Positions 33,498 to 42,457 of a DNA stretch of 42,457 nucleotides are shown in pieces. A program made the position numbers and the translations under genes. The notes below the pieces were generated by a model that saw only the letters and a program-made list of their open reading frames with translations, was not told where the DNA came from and made no database searches. Numbering within the stretch: position 1 is the stretch's first letter; each line of letters opens with the position of its first letter. Source of the DNA: Verrucomicrobiota bacterium (GTDB lineage Bacteria; Verrucomicrobiota; Verrucomicrobiia; Opitutales; Opitutaceae); NCBI GenBank assembly GCA_016721945.1, contig JADKHC010000044.1:1-42457 (forward strand). Reading direction: 5' to 3'.

Positions 33498-35141
33498 ATG
33501 TCGCCCGCCGCCGAAATCGCCCGCCGCCGTACCTTCGCGATCATCTCGCATCCTGATGCGGGTAAAACCACGCTCACTGAAAAGTTCCTGCTTTACGGCA
33601 ACGCCATTCACCTCGCCGGCTCCGTAACCGCGCGCAAGAACCAACGCGCCACCGCCTCCGACTGGATGGAGCTCGAAAAACAACGCGGCATCTCGATCAG
33701 CTCGACCGTTCTCCAATTCGATTACTCCGGCTACGCGGTCAACCTGCTCGACACGCCTGGGCACAAAGACTTTTCCGAGGACACCTACCGCGTGCTCACC
33801 GCCGTCGACGCCGCTCTCATGGTGATCGACGCCGCCAAGGGCGTGGAAACGCAGACGCGCAAGCTCTTCGAAGTCTGCCGTCGCCGCGGCGTGCCGATCT
33901 TCACGTTCATGAACAAGTGCGACCGGCCCACGCTCAACGCGCTCGCCTTGCTCGACGAACTGGAAAGCGTCCTCGGCCTGCAATGTTCGCCCGTCATCTG
34001 GCCGCTAGGCAACGGTCCGTCGTTTCGCGGCGTTTTCGACCGCCGCACGAAACAGGTTCACCTCTTCGAACGCGTGCCCGGTGGTGCCTACGAAGCCCCC
34101 GTGCAAGTCGCCTCCCTCGACGATCCGCTCGTCCGCGAAAAACTCGACGACTACACGTTCAATGAAGTGAAGGAGCAGTTGGAGATGTTGGATGGTGCGG
34201 GCCATCCGTTCGATCTCGCCGCCGTGCGCGCCGGCAAACAGACGCCCGTGTACTTCGGCAGCGCAGTTAACAACTTCGGCATCCAGCTCCTGCTCGACGG
34301 TTTTCTCAACGATTCCATCCCGCCCACGTCGCGCCGCTCGGTCACAGTCGCCATGCCGGGTTCGCCAATCGCTTCCGAGAAGCGGGAAATCCCGATCACG
34401 CACGAAAAGTTCTCCGGCTTCGTCTTCAAGATCCAGGCCAACATGGACCCGAAGCACCGCGACCGCATCGCCTTCCTGCGCGTATGCTCCGGCAAGTTCG
34501 AGCGCGACATGATGGTCACGCACCAGCGCACAGGCAAAACCATGCGGCTCTCCTCCTCACACAAGCTCTTCGGCCAGGAACGTGAAACAGTGGACGAAGC
34601 CTGGCCGGGCGACGTCATCGGTCTTGTCGGTCACAGTGAGTTCGGCATTGGTGATACCTTGACTGAGGACAAGAGCATCGTCTTCGACGAGATCCCGCGC
34701 TTCCCGCCCGAAGTTTACACCTACATCTCGAATCCCAACTCGTCAGACGCGAAAAAATACCGCGCCGGCCTCGAACAGCTCCTGCAGGAAGGCGTCGTGC
34801 AATCCTTCAGTCCCCGCAACGCACCGCCCGGCTCCACGCTCCTCGCCGCCGTCGGTCCGTTGCAATTCGAAGTCGTGCAGTACCGCCTCGAAAGCGAATA
34901 CGGCGCCGAATCGCGCCTCGAACCCACCCCGTGGACTCTGCTCAAATGGCTGGAGCCGCACCCGTCGCTCAAGAATCCCAGCTCGCTCATCGTCGCCAGC
35001 GGCGTCGGTTTCGGCACCGATAAATTTGACCAGCCCGTCGCCCTTTTTCCGAACGAGTGGACGATGCGTTATTTCCTGGAAAAAAATCCCGAGCTAAAAC
35101 TCCACGACCTGCCGCTCGAGCAAACTCGCCCGACCAGCTGA
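33498..35141 (+). CDS. prfC: Peptide chain release factor 3 (RF3)
   Basis: A translational GTPase that removes RF1/RF2 from the ribosome after peptide release. 547 residues from the ATG 33498-33500 (MSPAAEIARRRTFAIISHPD). G1 AIISHPDAGKTTLTE, a switch region with RGISISSTVLQFDY, G3 LLDTPGHKDFSEDTYR (DTPGH), G4 FMNKCDR (NKCD), and G5-type VYFGSAVNNFG. Domain II contains FKIQANMDPKHRDRIAF and RVCSGKFERDMM, and the C-terminal domain contains VGPLQFEVVQYRLESEY. These are all RF3-specific. Divergent from rlmI with ~480 bases between them. The upstream MVRARAVRSVDLFP extension is not family-like and is dropped. Confidence 0.97.
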   Translation: MSPAAEIARRRTFAIISHPDAGKTTLTEKFLLYGNAIHLAGSVTARKNQRATASDWMELEKQRGISISSTVLQFDYSGYAVNLLDTPGHKDFSEDTYRVLTAVDAALMVIDAAKGVETQTRKLFEVCRRRGVPIFTFMNKCDRPTLNALALLDELESVLGLQCSPVIWPLGNGPSFRGVFDRRTKQVHLFERVPGGAYEAPVQVASLDDPLVREKLDDYTFNEVKEQLEMLDGAGHPFDLAAVRAGKQTPVYFGSAVNNFGIQLLLDGFLNDSIPPTSRRSVTVAMPGSPIASEKREIPITHEKFSGFVFKIQANMDPKHRDRIAFLRVCSGKFERDMMVTHQRTGKTMRLSSSHKLFGQERETVDEAWPGDVIGLVGHSEFGIGDTLTEDKSIVFDEIPRFPPEVYTYISNPNSSDAKKYRAGLEQLLQEGVVQSFSPRNAPPGSTLLAAVGPLQFEVVQYRLESEYGAESRLEPTPWTLLKWLEPHPSLKNPSSLIVASGVGFGTDKFDQPVALFPNEWTMRYFLEKNPELKLHDLPLEQTRPTS

Positions 35142-35225
35142 TTAGGCCGGCGTTCCCTTTGGAAAAATTTTGCGTGTTTTCTCTCGCACCGCAGCGGGAA
35201 AATACGCTCTTTCGATCACGCACCG

Positions 35226-36416
35226 ATGAATCGCTTCTGCACAATCCTTTGCCTCGCCATCGCAATCGCGTTTGCGCTTCCCGCCCACGCCGCCAGCAAG
35301 CAAAAACCGACCCGCCCAAAATCGACAAAATCCGAGGCCACGTGCATCTACAAGGGCTTCATCGTGCTCGACGCCGCTACCGGCAACGTCCTGGTCGAAG
35401 ACAACGCCGACGTTGTCACTCCGCCCGCCAGTATGACGAAGCTTATGACCTTCGCCGTCATCTCCGATAAACTCCAACGCGGCGAACTTACTCTGGAGAC
35501 TCCCATTCGTATCGACGCCTCGGATTCCCGCATGGGCGGCACGCAAGTCTACCTCGATCCGCGCGAAACCTTTTCAGTCGAAGAGCTCATCCACGCCATC
35601 ATGATTCAATCGGCCAACGACGCCTCCCACGCGCTCGCCCGCGCTTCCGCCGGTGCCGTCCCGATCTTCGTCGAACAAATGAATGCCAAGGCCAAGGAAA
35701 TCGGCATGACGCGCACGATCTTCCGCACCCCCCACGGCCTGACTTCGAAAAGTCAGCGTATCACCGAAGGCGACCTCACCACCCCGCGCGACTTCGCCAT
35801 TCTCTGTCGCTACCTTGTACAAAGAACCGACGTGCTCAAATACTCCTCGGTGCGCGAGCGCGACTTCGCTCCAGAACGCGCCAAAGGACCGATCCACATG
35901 GAAAACCACAACCGGCTCATCGGCCGCGTCATTGGCGTGGATGGCCTGAAAACCGGTTACACCGAAAACGCCGGTTACTGCCTCAGCGCCACCGCTGAAC
36001 GCAACGGCCGCCGCGTCGTCGCCGTCATTATGGGCTGCTTCGGCCCCAAGGGCGAAAAAGACTACGGCCGCAGCCGTGACCAGAAAATGATCGAGCTGCT
36101 CGAACGCGGTTTCGCCGCCCTTAACGCCGGCCCGACCCCGGCAGTCGCTCCAACTGTGTCAAAACCTGCTGCACCAGCGCCCACTCTGATTTTAAAACCG
36201 GCGACCACCGCCAAACCAACCGTCAGCAAACCCACGCCTACCGCCAAGCCTGCGCCCGTGGTCGGACCCGCTCCGTCTCCCGTCTCGCCGGTGTCTGCCA
36301 CCAGCGTCGAAGAATCACCCGTTCAAGCCGCCGCGAGCTCCGTCTCCCCTGCTGCCAACAGCACCGAAGCTGCTCCCCCCAGCGTAAAGTTCGAGCTGCC
36401 ACCCAAGAAAAAATAA
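35226..36416 (+). CDS. D-alanyl-D-alanine carboxypeptidase (PBP5/6-like)
   Basis: 396 residues. Signal peptide 1-22 (MNRFCTILCLAIAIAFALPA). Peptidase S11 domain: nucleophile S-x-x-K in PPASMTKLMTFAVIS (~residue 68), S-x-N in MIQSANDASHALARA, and K-T-G in DGLKTGYTENAGYCLSA. GFIVLDAATGNVLVEDNAD is the classical N-terminal strand. It trims the terminal D-Ala of peptidoglycan pentapeptides in the periplasm. The last ~100 residues are an Ala/Pro/Thr/Ser-rich tail (e.g. KPAAPAPTLILKPATTAKP) ending in PPKKK, instead of the PBP5 C-terminal amphipathic anchor. Follows prfC after 84 bases on the same strand. Confidence 0.93.
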   Translation: MNRFCTILCLAIAIAFALPAHAASKQKPTRPKSTKSEATCIYKGFIVLDAATGNVLVEDNADVVTPPASMTKLMTFAVISDKLQRGELTLETPIRIDASDSRMGGTQVYLDPRETFSVEELIHAIMIQSANDASHALARASAGAVPIFVEQMNAKAKEIGMTRTIFRTPHGLTSKSQRITEGDLTTPRDFAILCRYLVQRTDVLKYSSVRERDFAPERAKGPIHMENHNRLIGRVIGVDGLKTGYTENAGYCLSATAERNGRRVVAVIMGCFGPKGEKDYGRSRDQKMIELLERGFAALNAGPTPAVAPTVSKPAAPAPTLILKPATTAKPTVSKPTPTAKPAPVVGPAPSPVSPVSATSVEESPVQAAASSVSPAANSTEAAPPSVKFELPPKKK

Positions 36417-36445
36417 GCGCGAACGAGCAGAGCCATCATCCCATC

Positions 36446-36473
36446 AAGGCGCGACTCAACCCCGCGCCTTTTT
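36446..36473 (+). terminator. Intrinsic terminator after the carboxypeptidase
   Basis: AAGGCGCG (36446-36453), loop ACTCAACCC, CGCGCCTT (36463-36470), then TTT. Eight perfect pairs located 30 bases after the stop. Confidence 0.85.
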
Positions 36474-36736
36474 CGTGTCGCCCAAATTCGCCTTATACCA
36501 ACGACCCTATGCGTTTATACTGAAGTTGATCGTGGTTGGTTTGAGTCTTCTGAATTTTACAGAAGGAAACGAAGGTAACGAAGAGATCCAGGAAGAACTA
36601 GCAGGCCTTCATTCTCTTTGTTATCTTCTGTTCAAAGTCTGGAAGCTTGGGGCTGTTGGCCTGACTCCTTCCGTCACCCGCTCACTCTCATTTTCGTGCA
36701 AACTCAAAACTACCCTTACGCAACGCCGTTCACTCC
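36474..36736. other. Intergenic region with an imperfect repeat hairpin
   Basis: At about 36552-36650, CAGAAGGAAACGAAGGTAAC then GAAGAGA and TCTCTTTGTTATCTTCTGTT then CAAAGTC form an imperfect inverted repeat of the (G/A)AAACGAAGG(T/G)AACGAAG type. The rest holds no recognisable gene; the promoter of the small membrane protein probably lies near 36700. Confidence 0.5.
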
Positions 36737-37021
36737 ATGCTAATATTATGCATCCTGCTTTACGTGCTGGGTGATGCCATGATGGGATCATACTGGTACA
36801 TGTGCATCCATGGAGCCGGAACTGGAATGGGCGCAGGTATAGTCATGATGGCCTGTTATATCCTGTGGTTTACAGGAATTGTATTAAATATTGCAGCCAT
36901 CACAATTCAGACCGTTCGAACCGTACGATTCGGTCATGATGAAAAATGGTATATAGCTATTTTCGGCATTATATTTTTGTCATTATTGGCAGTATCCTAC
37001 CGTTCGAGTGTATTCAGGTGA
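36737..37021 (+). CDS. Small three-helix membrane protein
   Basis: 94 residues, ATG 36737-36739. Three hydrophobic helices: ILCILLYVLGDAMMG, GIVMMACYILWFTGIVLNIA, and YIAIFGIIFLSLLAVSY, separated by a Gly-rich loop (HGAGTGMGAG) and the basic RTVRFGHDEKW. Visibly A/T-rich for this genome. No family recognised and no strong ribosome-binding site. The membrane topology makes it more credible than random open frames. Confidence 0.5.
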   Translation: MLILCILLYVLGDAMMGSYWYMCIHGAGTGMGAGIVMMACYILWFTGIVLNIAAITIQTVRTVRFGHDEKWYIAIFGIIFLSLLAVSYRSSVFR

Positions 37022-37073
37022 ATACGCCGCCATTGTATTCATAACCACCCTAAGGAGTAGTTTCAAACCCGGT

Positions 37074-37168
37074 TTGTCATTCTGAACGAAGTGAAGAATC
37101 CAGTGGGACAACGCCAAACCTCGCGACGTCATCGCACTGGATTCTTCGCTGCTGCTCAGAATGACAAA
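37074..37168. repeat. Inverted repeat, TTGTCATTCTGAACGAAGTG family
   Basis: Left arm TTTGTCATTCTGAACGAAGT then GAAGAATCCAGT; right arm ACTGGATTCTTCGCTGCTGC then TCAGAATGACAAA. About 32 paired positions with few mismatches. A widespread degenerate palindrome type in environmental bacteria. Confidence 0.85.
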
Positions 37169-37354
37169 TTTTGAGTTATGGGTATTAAGAAACGCGCTAG
37201 AAAAGAAGACCTGGCGATTGGCGCAAATTGGAGCAGTTTCAGTTAAGCCGTAGCCGATATGGAGCTGGAGAGGGTATTGAATATGGAACTCAAGGACACT
37301 GGAACGAACCGGTTGTGCTTAAGGGCGCAATCCCAAGCTATATCGGCTATAGTT
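37169..37354. other. Intergenic region with an unstarted open frame
   Basis: The + strand from about 37199 to 37390 reads RRPGDWRKLEQFQLSRSRYG, AGEGIEYGTQGHWNEPVVLK and GAIPSYIGYSFNLPDLLLK in one frame without an ATG, then stops. The composition looks protein-like, so this may be the tail of a lost gene. The TAGCCGATAT / ATATCGGCTA pair inside it may instead mark a repeat. Confidence 0.3.
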
Positions 37355-40127
37355 TTAATTTACCTGATCTACTTTTAAAGTGCGTCGCGTGAGCATGAGA
37401 ACCGCAAGGGCTGCGAGGGCGTAATAGCTTGGCGCGCCGCCGCCGCCTCCCCCGCCGCCGGAACCGGACGAGGAGGCTCCGGAGCTCGAACTGCTGGAAG
37501 ACGACGAGCTCGATGAAGAAGAGGAACTCGAACTGCTGGAGCTGCTCGAGCTACTGCTGCTTGATGAGCTGGATGACGAGGAACTGCTCGAACTAGAGGA
37601 AGATGAACTCGAACTACTCGAGGAGCTCGAACTACTGCTCGAAGAACTTGAGCTCGACGACGAAGAGGTGCCGCCGGAAGGTGTCGCGACGATTTGGTTG
37701 GAGTTCGGGCTTTCACCTGTGGCGTTCACGGCGGAGACGACATAGTAATACGTCGTGCCGAGGGTAACTGTAGCGTCGGTGTAGTTGATTACTGGTGACG
37801 CGATATAGCTGAGAGTGGTGTACGGGCCGCCGCTGACGGTGGACCGTTTCAGGTTGTAGCTGGTTGCGCCCAGGCTGGCAGTCCAGCCGAGAGCGATGTG
37901 CGTGCTGTCGGTGGCGATGACTCCGAGATTTTCAGGAGCAGCACAAGGCGCGCTGACGTTGTCGAATTCCGCGACACATCCGGCGTCGGCCAAGCCGATG
38001 TAGATCGTGGCCGCCATGGCGATCGTGACGGTGGTGGTCTTCGTCCAAGTCTGTCCATCAGCTGAGGCGTAGCCGGTGAAGGTGTTACCGCTACGAACTA
38101 GTTTTAGCCAGACTGGCGTCGTCGTCACGGCGTTAGCGGTCCACTGGGCAAAATTATTCGCCGTTGAACGCGAAAACATGCGAGTGCCGAGGGAGGCACC
38201 GTTAAAATCGTAGATTTCGCCGACGGCTTTGGGCGACGTGCTGAGCGTTTCGCACATGACAAGGCCGACTCGCGTGTTGGGCTTATCGCCAGACAAAAGA
38301 CGGGCAACGATGCTGCCGTCGCCTGTCATGGTGCGGTAGGTAAAGTGGAATGATTCGGTGGTGCCACCAAGCGAGGTTCCGGTGCTGCGCACTTCAAAAG
38401 TGCCGCTATCGGAAAGGGAGCCTTCGCCGGGCTGGCTAGCGGCGCCGATGTCGATGTTGGTCCAAGGAGATGGTGTTGGCGAGGCAACAACCTCGCTCGA
38501 ATTCGCACTTTCATCGACTGCGTTGGTTGCAGAGACGACGTAGTAATAGACGGTGCCGTTGAGTGCGGTAGCGTCGTCGTAGGTGGTGGTGTAGCTCGTG
38601 GCGATCGTGGTGTAAGGTCCGCCGCTCACCGTGGAGCGCTTGATGCTCCAACGCGTAGTTTGCACGCCGTTGTTCCAGTTGAGCACTACGGGGGCATTGA
38701 ACGTCGAGGCGCTCAGGCCGCTTGGTACGGGTGGAATGGTTGCGGTTGCAGATGCGGAACGCAGGCTGAGGAGTTCCTTGGATGCGATGGACACGGTGCC
38801 AACACCGTTGGTGAAAGTGACCGTGCCGGAGTTGACGACGTGGGTGTTGGCGCGGCTGCGATAGAGGGTGAAGGTGGCACTCGGAGTGTTGGCCAGTTCC
38901 TCGACAGTGATACTGAGGGTGAAGGAAGTGGCGGCGCCGTAGGTCTTGCCGTCGACGGTGGGCAGACCGGTGGTATTGACGATATTGATACCCCAGCTTC
39001 CGTCAGGATTACAGGCTGCGGCAGCTTGAACCGTTGGTTGTTGTTTTCCGTCAGGGCTGAACATGCCGCCTTCAGTCACGCTGACACACTCGCGGAAGAT
39101 TGCCCCGGGGACGATCGTGCCGAGGGCCTGCTTAATGTAGTAATATTTCAGCAGCGCGATGATGGCGGATGTTTTACCATCATACATGACCATAAAGGCG
39201 TTTGAGATATTGTAATTCGCGAAATCGTAATGGTGTCCAAGCCCAAGGAAATAGATCCACTCCTCACAACCGTGATTCACCTCGCAGAGGAACCGGGCGA
39301 GCGTCTGAACTGCGCAATCCTCGTTCTCAGCACGTTCGCTTGGGTAGTCAGGGCACGATTCCGTCGTCCACCAAAACTTGCCGTTTTTGGCTTCTTCCAT
39401 GCCGTTGTTTTCCAAGGCGGTGCCATAGGCGTGGGAAGCGATGGCGTAAAGACTCGACCAGGCGGTCGCGTCCTTGGCGAGGTCGACAGCGTGAGGATGG
39501 GCCGCGCCTGGAGAGGAAGACTCTGGGGCGATGATCTTGACGTTGGTTAGACCGCGTGAGTCCAGGGACGTCCGAAGGTATTTGACGCAATCGACGATCA
39601 AAGCATGACCCCAGGTGGCCTCATCAGGCTCGTTGCAGATACCCGTGACGTCGATTGAGACGTTGTAGGTGTTCTTTAGTTGTAGAATGAATTCGGCGAG
39701 ACTTTCGGCATAGGCTGAAACGGAAAGTGGCGCGATGTGGCCAGCCGATGTGCCTGTCTCAGGTGCGAGAAGCAGGGTCGTGACCCCACGCGCTTTGAGC
39801 GAGGCGATCATGCCGCTCGCGACGTAGGCGGTGTTGAAAGCGTCGAGGTCTTGGGCGAGGGTCCTTGTTTCAAGGTTGGTAGCCCAGAGGCGGACCACAT
39901 TCAGATTCAAATCGCGATAAACCATGTCGGCCATCGTTTCACGAGCGGCGGCGGGAGTGCTCGCCCAGTCGTTACTCGCAAGTTGACTGGCCCCGAAGCC
40001 TTGAAACGAATGGCAGCGGACCGGCTTTGACGGTGAGATTATAGTTAGTCTGCGCGTTGAGCGTGGGTGCGACCAGCGCGCTCGCGCATGACAACGAAAA
40101 CCAAATGAGTCGTTTGATAAAATGCAT
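37355..40127 (-). CDS. GH30-like glycoside hydrolase with FN3 domains, poly-Ser linker and GGGGAPS C-terminal anchor
   Basis: The start is best placed at the ATG 40125-40127, MHFIKRLIWFSLSCASALVA plus PTLNAQ, a good signal peptide. It is in a different frame from the rest: a one-base frame change near 40020 joins NYNLTVKA to SFQGFGASQLASNDW. About 923 residues if corrected. Catalytic barrel (~35-480): QGFGASQL strand, NVVRLWATNLE, VTGICNEPDEATW with the probable acid/base Glu, and FWWTTESCPDYPSE with the probable nucleophile Glu, as in GH30 glucanases/xylanases. Then an FN3 domain (WSIKRSTVSGGPYTTIA), a ConA-like DUF1349-type domain (YRTMTGDGSIVARLLSGD), a second FN3, a ~50-residue Ser tract, and SGSGGGGGGGGAPS with ALAALAVLMLTRR. 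The substrate is a beta-glycan, not further defined. Confidence 0.82.
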
Positions 40128-40149
40128 TTCTGATCGTGAAGATATAATG

Positions 40150-42457
40150 CTAACGACGAATAAATAAGCGCAACAGGGCGGTCGCTGCGACGCCGACCAG
40201 AGGAAACTGCCGGGGGCGCCGCCACCTCCTCCTCCCCCCGGAGCCGGACGAGGGGGCACCTGAGCTCGAGCTGCTAGAAGACGACGAACTTGATGATGAA
40301 GAGGAACTCGAACTGCTCGAGCTACTGCTGCTAGATGAGCTGGATGACGAGGAACTGGAGCTGGAGGAGCTCGATGAAGAGCTACTGCTGGAGCTCCCGG
40401 TGTACTCGTCGGCACCGAGATCATAAGCGACACCGGTCGGTCGGGAGTCCCCCTCGATATCAGTGGTGAGACCAACAATTGAAGTACCTGCATCGACGAC
40501 TCCAGTGACGGCGTTTTTGAGATGGAGGTCGCTGGCGGTTGGATCGGTAAACCAGGAGGACTGCGCCGCCGTGGAGTTCGTCGTAAGCGCAGCCATGCCG
40601 CCGTTGAGTTCGACGATGAGTTTATTCGAGGTTGTTGCGGATCAGGCTCCCGGTGGTGACGTAGCGGTACTCGATCGCGTTGGCGTAGGTGCCGGCTAGA
40701 TACAGCGAGTTATTGTCCACCTGTGCTCCCGTAGCCGATTCCAAGCTGATGCCAGGGCCGGGATAGCTTCCGGTCGTACGATTGTCGGCGATGAAGTTAT
40801 TTTGGATCTGTCCACCGATATGGTAGAGGTAGCGCCGTTTCCCAGTGTGATGGCGCGGTCGCAGTTAAGGAAAAGGTTGTTGGTGATGACCGTACCATTG
40901 GCGCCACCATAGAAGTGGATGGCGGGCTCAGCCGTGGCGGTACTGCCCGCGATACCGTGGAAGGTATTGGCGGTCACCGTCCAGTTCGTGCCACCCTGGG
41001 CATCGATCGCCAGCAACGGCAGCGCCAGAAGGCGTTGTCCGCGATGAGACCGTTATCGGCACCGGGCCGAATAACGATGGCGTGGGCCCCAGCGTTTTTA
41101 AGGACACTTACCAGTTGGCGACTTGATCAGCAGTAACGTTAAATCGGGCCGGAGCTCAGGCCTGGCGTCCAGGACCTGGGCAGTGCGTTCCAGATGATGG
41201 GCCGCGCAGGGGCGAGTATTGACCGCCAAAGTCGGCAAGCTGGTCGTCAATGGATAGGTGCCGCTGGCCAACGTGATCGTAGTGGTAGCAGCTGGATTGG
41301 CATTGGCCGTGGTCAACGCACTGGAAAGCTCGGCGAAAGTGGTGACATTGCTAATGACCGAACCACTGGCCTGCGTAGTGACATTGTTGGCGAGGACGAG
41401 CGGTTGCGCTGTTCTTTGCAGCGTCGGTAAAGCGACTTCAAGTAAGCGTACGTGGTCGAGGCAGTCAGGCCGTGTCGGAAAATGAAAGCGTCGTCGCATC
41501 GGTCGTACCAATCAGCGTAAAGCTACCGATGCGGTATATCCTGTAACGGGGATGCGGCGGTGGTATCAGTCGATGCCGTCCACGTGAAGCTGAATCCCCG
41601 TGGGCGGCTGCGCTGCCATTCCGGCTCGATGGCACCGAAGAGCGCCGTTGAATCAGCCAAAGTTAATCGTGGTACTTGGCGGTGCTAACCGTGCTGTCGG
41701 TAATCGGCGACCGCAAACTTGATCGCTCTTAGCGTCGTCGTACTGCCGACAGAAACCGGCCCGGCGTAGACTGTGCCTGTGCCCAGGGTGGGCGCTTCTC
41801 CGGTAGTTGTGTAACGATCACTCGCGCCTGGGGTGGCTGAACCTGATCGTGACCGACTGCGCAGCATTGAAGCTGCCCGCTTTCTGCTGGACTGAGAGTC
41901 GGTGCTGCGACCTGTGCAGCGGAGCCCGAATAAACGTAAGCGTCGCAGCCGTACTCAGCTGGCATCTGGACTCGTGGCATTTGAGACCACACAACAGAAG
42001 CTGATCCCCGTTTTCAGAAATGCTGGCCGTGGTAAGTGCCGGCGCGGGCGGCGTTTCAGTCCTACCACTAATGCGCTGTCTTGTAGGTCAAGCCATGGTG
42101 ACTCCACTCTTCTCTGCCAGCCCGGAAAGCAAAGGCTGCCAGCACCCATCGCTTCGAGGCAGAAAACACATGGCAATTTGACCGGTTTTGGACAGTTTTG
42201 ATTTTGCCGGATTTAAAGTGATCTGCGGAGCCAGACACTGCAGGTGTTGCAGCATTGGTAGTTGCAGATGCGTTGTCGTAGCGGGTGGCAACCCACCGAT
42301 ACTGCGCGTTCAGAGGCGCTTTAACCGACAGTGACGGTTAGGGTTTGCTGTGCTGCCAGAACAACCGTTGCCATCAGTCAGGTTTGTCCAAGCGCTGCAC
42401 GGCATCTTAACCTGCCATAGCTGCGTGCCGGGATCGCCTCCGAAATTGGCGCTAAAC
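40150..42457 (-). pseudogene. Exported parallel beta-helix protein with Ig/FN3 modules, poly-Ser linker and Gly-rich anchor; many frame breaks, 5' end off window
   Basis: Pieces from N to C, on the - strand: an Ig-like part (LKAPLNAQYRWVAT region near 42320), a chitobiase/hexosaminidase C-terminal-type domain (RYTTTGEAPTLGTGTVYAGP and VSVGSTTTLRAIKFAVADY, ~41690-41990), an FN3-like part (FSFTWTASTDTTAASPLQ, ~41540-41610), the helix start TFAELSSALTTANANPAATT (~41330), beta-helix coils (NWTVTANTFHGIAGSTATAE, NGTVITNNLFLNCDRAITLG; IQNNFIADNRTTGSYPGPGI), and a choice-of-anchor-Q-like end VAYDLGADEYTG. Then a Ser tract and a Gly-rich anchor with FPLVGVAATALLRLFIRR. Frame breaks occur about every 50-200 bases beyond 40600. 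A pectate/alginate/chondroitin lyase-type activity is possible but no catalytic residues were located. Confidence 0.7.

Overview
The window looks like a piece of a high-GC Verrucomicrobiota genome, most likely an Opitutaceae-type bacterium. This is inferred from the mix of features rather than from any marker gene: a VPDSG-CTERM-like surface protein, poly-serine-linked exported proteins, a urea-transport binding protein paired with a beta-barrel porin, sparse Shine-Dalgarno motifs, and many short palindromic repeats. No rRNA, tRNA or CRISPR array was seen.

Layout. 0.15-2.7 kb (- strand): porin and urtA behind a candidate sigma-54 promoter; the remaining urt genes would lie beyond the left edge. 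3.3 kb: CII-like regulator. 3.9-6.1 kb (+): sucC-sucD, with a one-base A-tract deletion that joins the two reading frames. 6.3-8.3 kb (-): RarD-type exporter and a VPDSG-CTERM-like protein. 8.5-11.7 kb (-): a 1059-residue M23/PKD/CBM6/Ig protein with three poly-Ser linkers and a GGGGAPS C-terminal anchor. 12-14.6 kb: small membrane protein, a REP-associated tyrosine transposase (RAYT) flanked by REP palindromes, a small CPPCP protein and a small hydrolase. 14.8-19.4 kb: nucleotidyltransferase, ABC-F ATPase, esterase and Gre-like factor. 19.5-26.5 kb (-): thiamine operon thiC-thiS-thiE/tenI-thiE-thiG-thiH-thiF-rhodanese behind a TPP riboswitch. 26.8-29.6 kb: secreted unknown protein and a decayed IS1380-family element. 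29.6-36.4 kb: conserved unknown protein, frameshifted polysaccharide deacetylase, RlmI-type methyltransferase, small membrane protein, prfC and a D,D-carboxypeptidase. 37.3-42.5 kb (-): a GH30-like glycosidase and a parallel beta-helix protein, both with poly-Ser tract and Gly-rich anchor.

How it works together. The thi cluster supplies both halves of thiamine: ThiC makes the pyrimidine, ThiS/ThiF/ThiG/ThiH the thiazole, and ThiE joins them, with TPP feedback through the riboswitch. The three poly-Ser proteins look like members of one surface-anchoring class: catalytic and binding modules, a flexible Ser linker, then SGSGGGG(n)AP plus a hydrophobic segment and basic tail. No sorting enzyme for them is visible here.

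Two genome-wide themes stand out. First, about a dozen distinct palindromic repeat families occupy nearly every intergenic gap. One lies inside another, one lies in frame inside a thiamine gene, and some supply stop codons. Second, single-base indels break several otherwise intact genes, and in the last ~1.9 kb they become so dense that the right edge is probably low-quality contig end.
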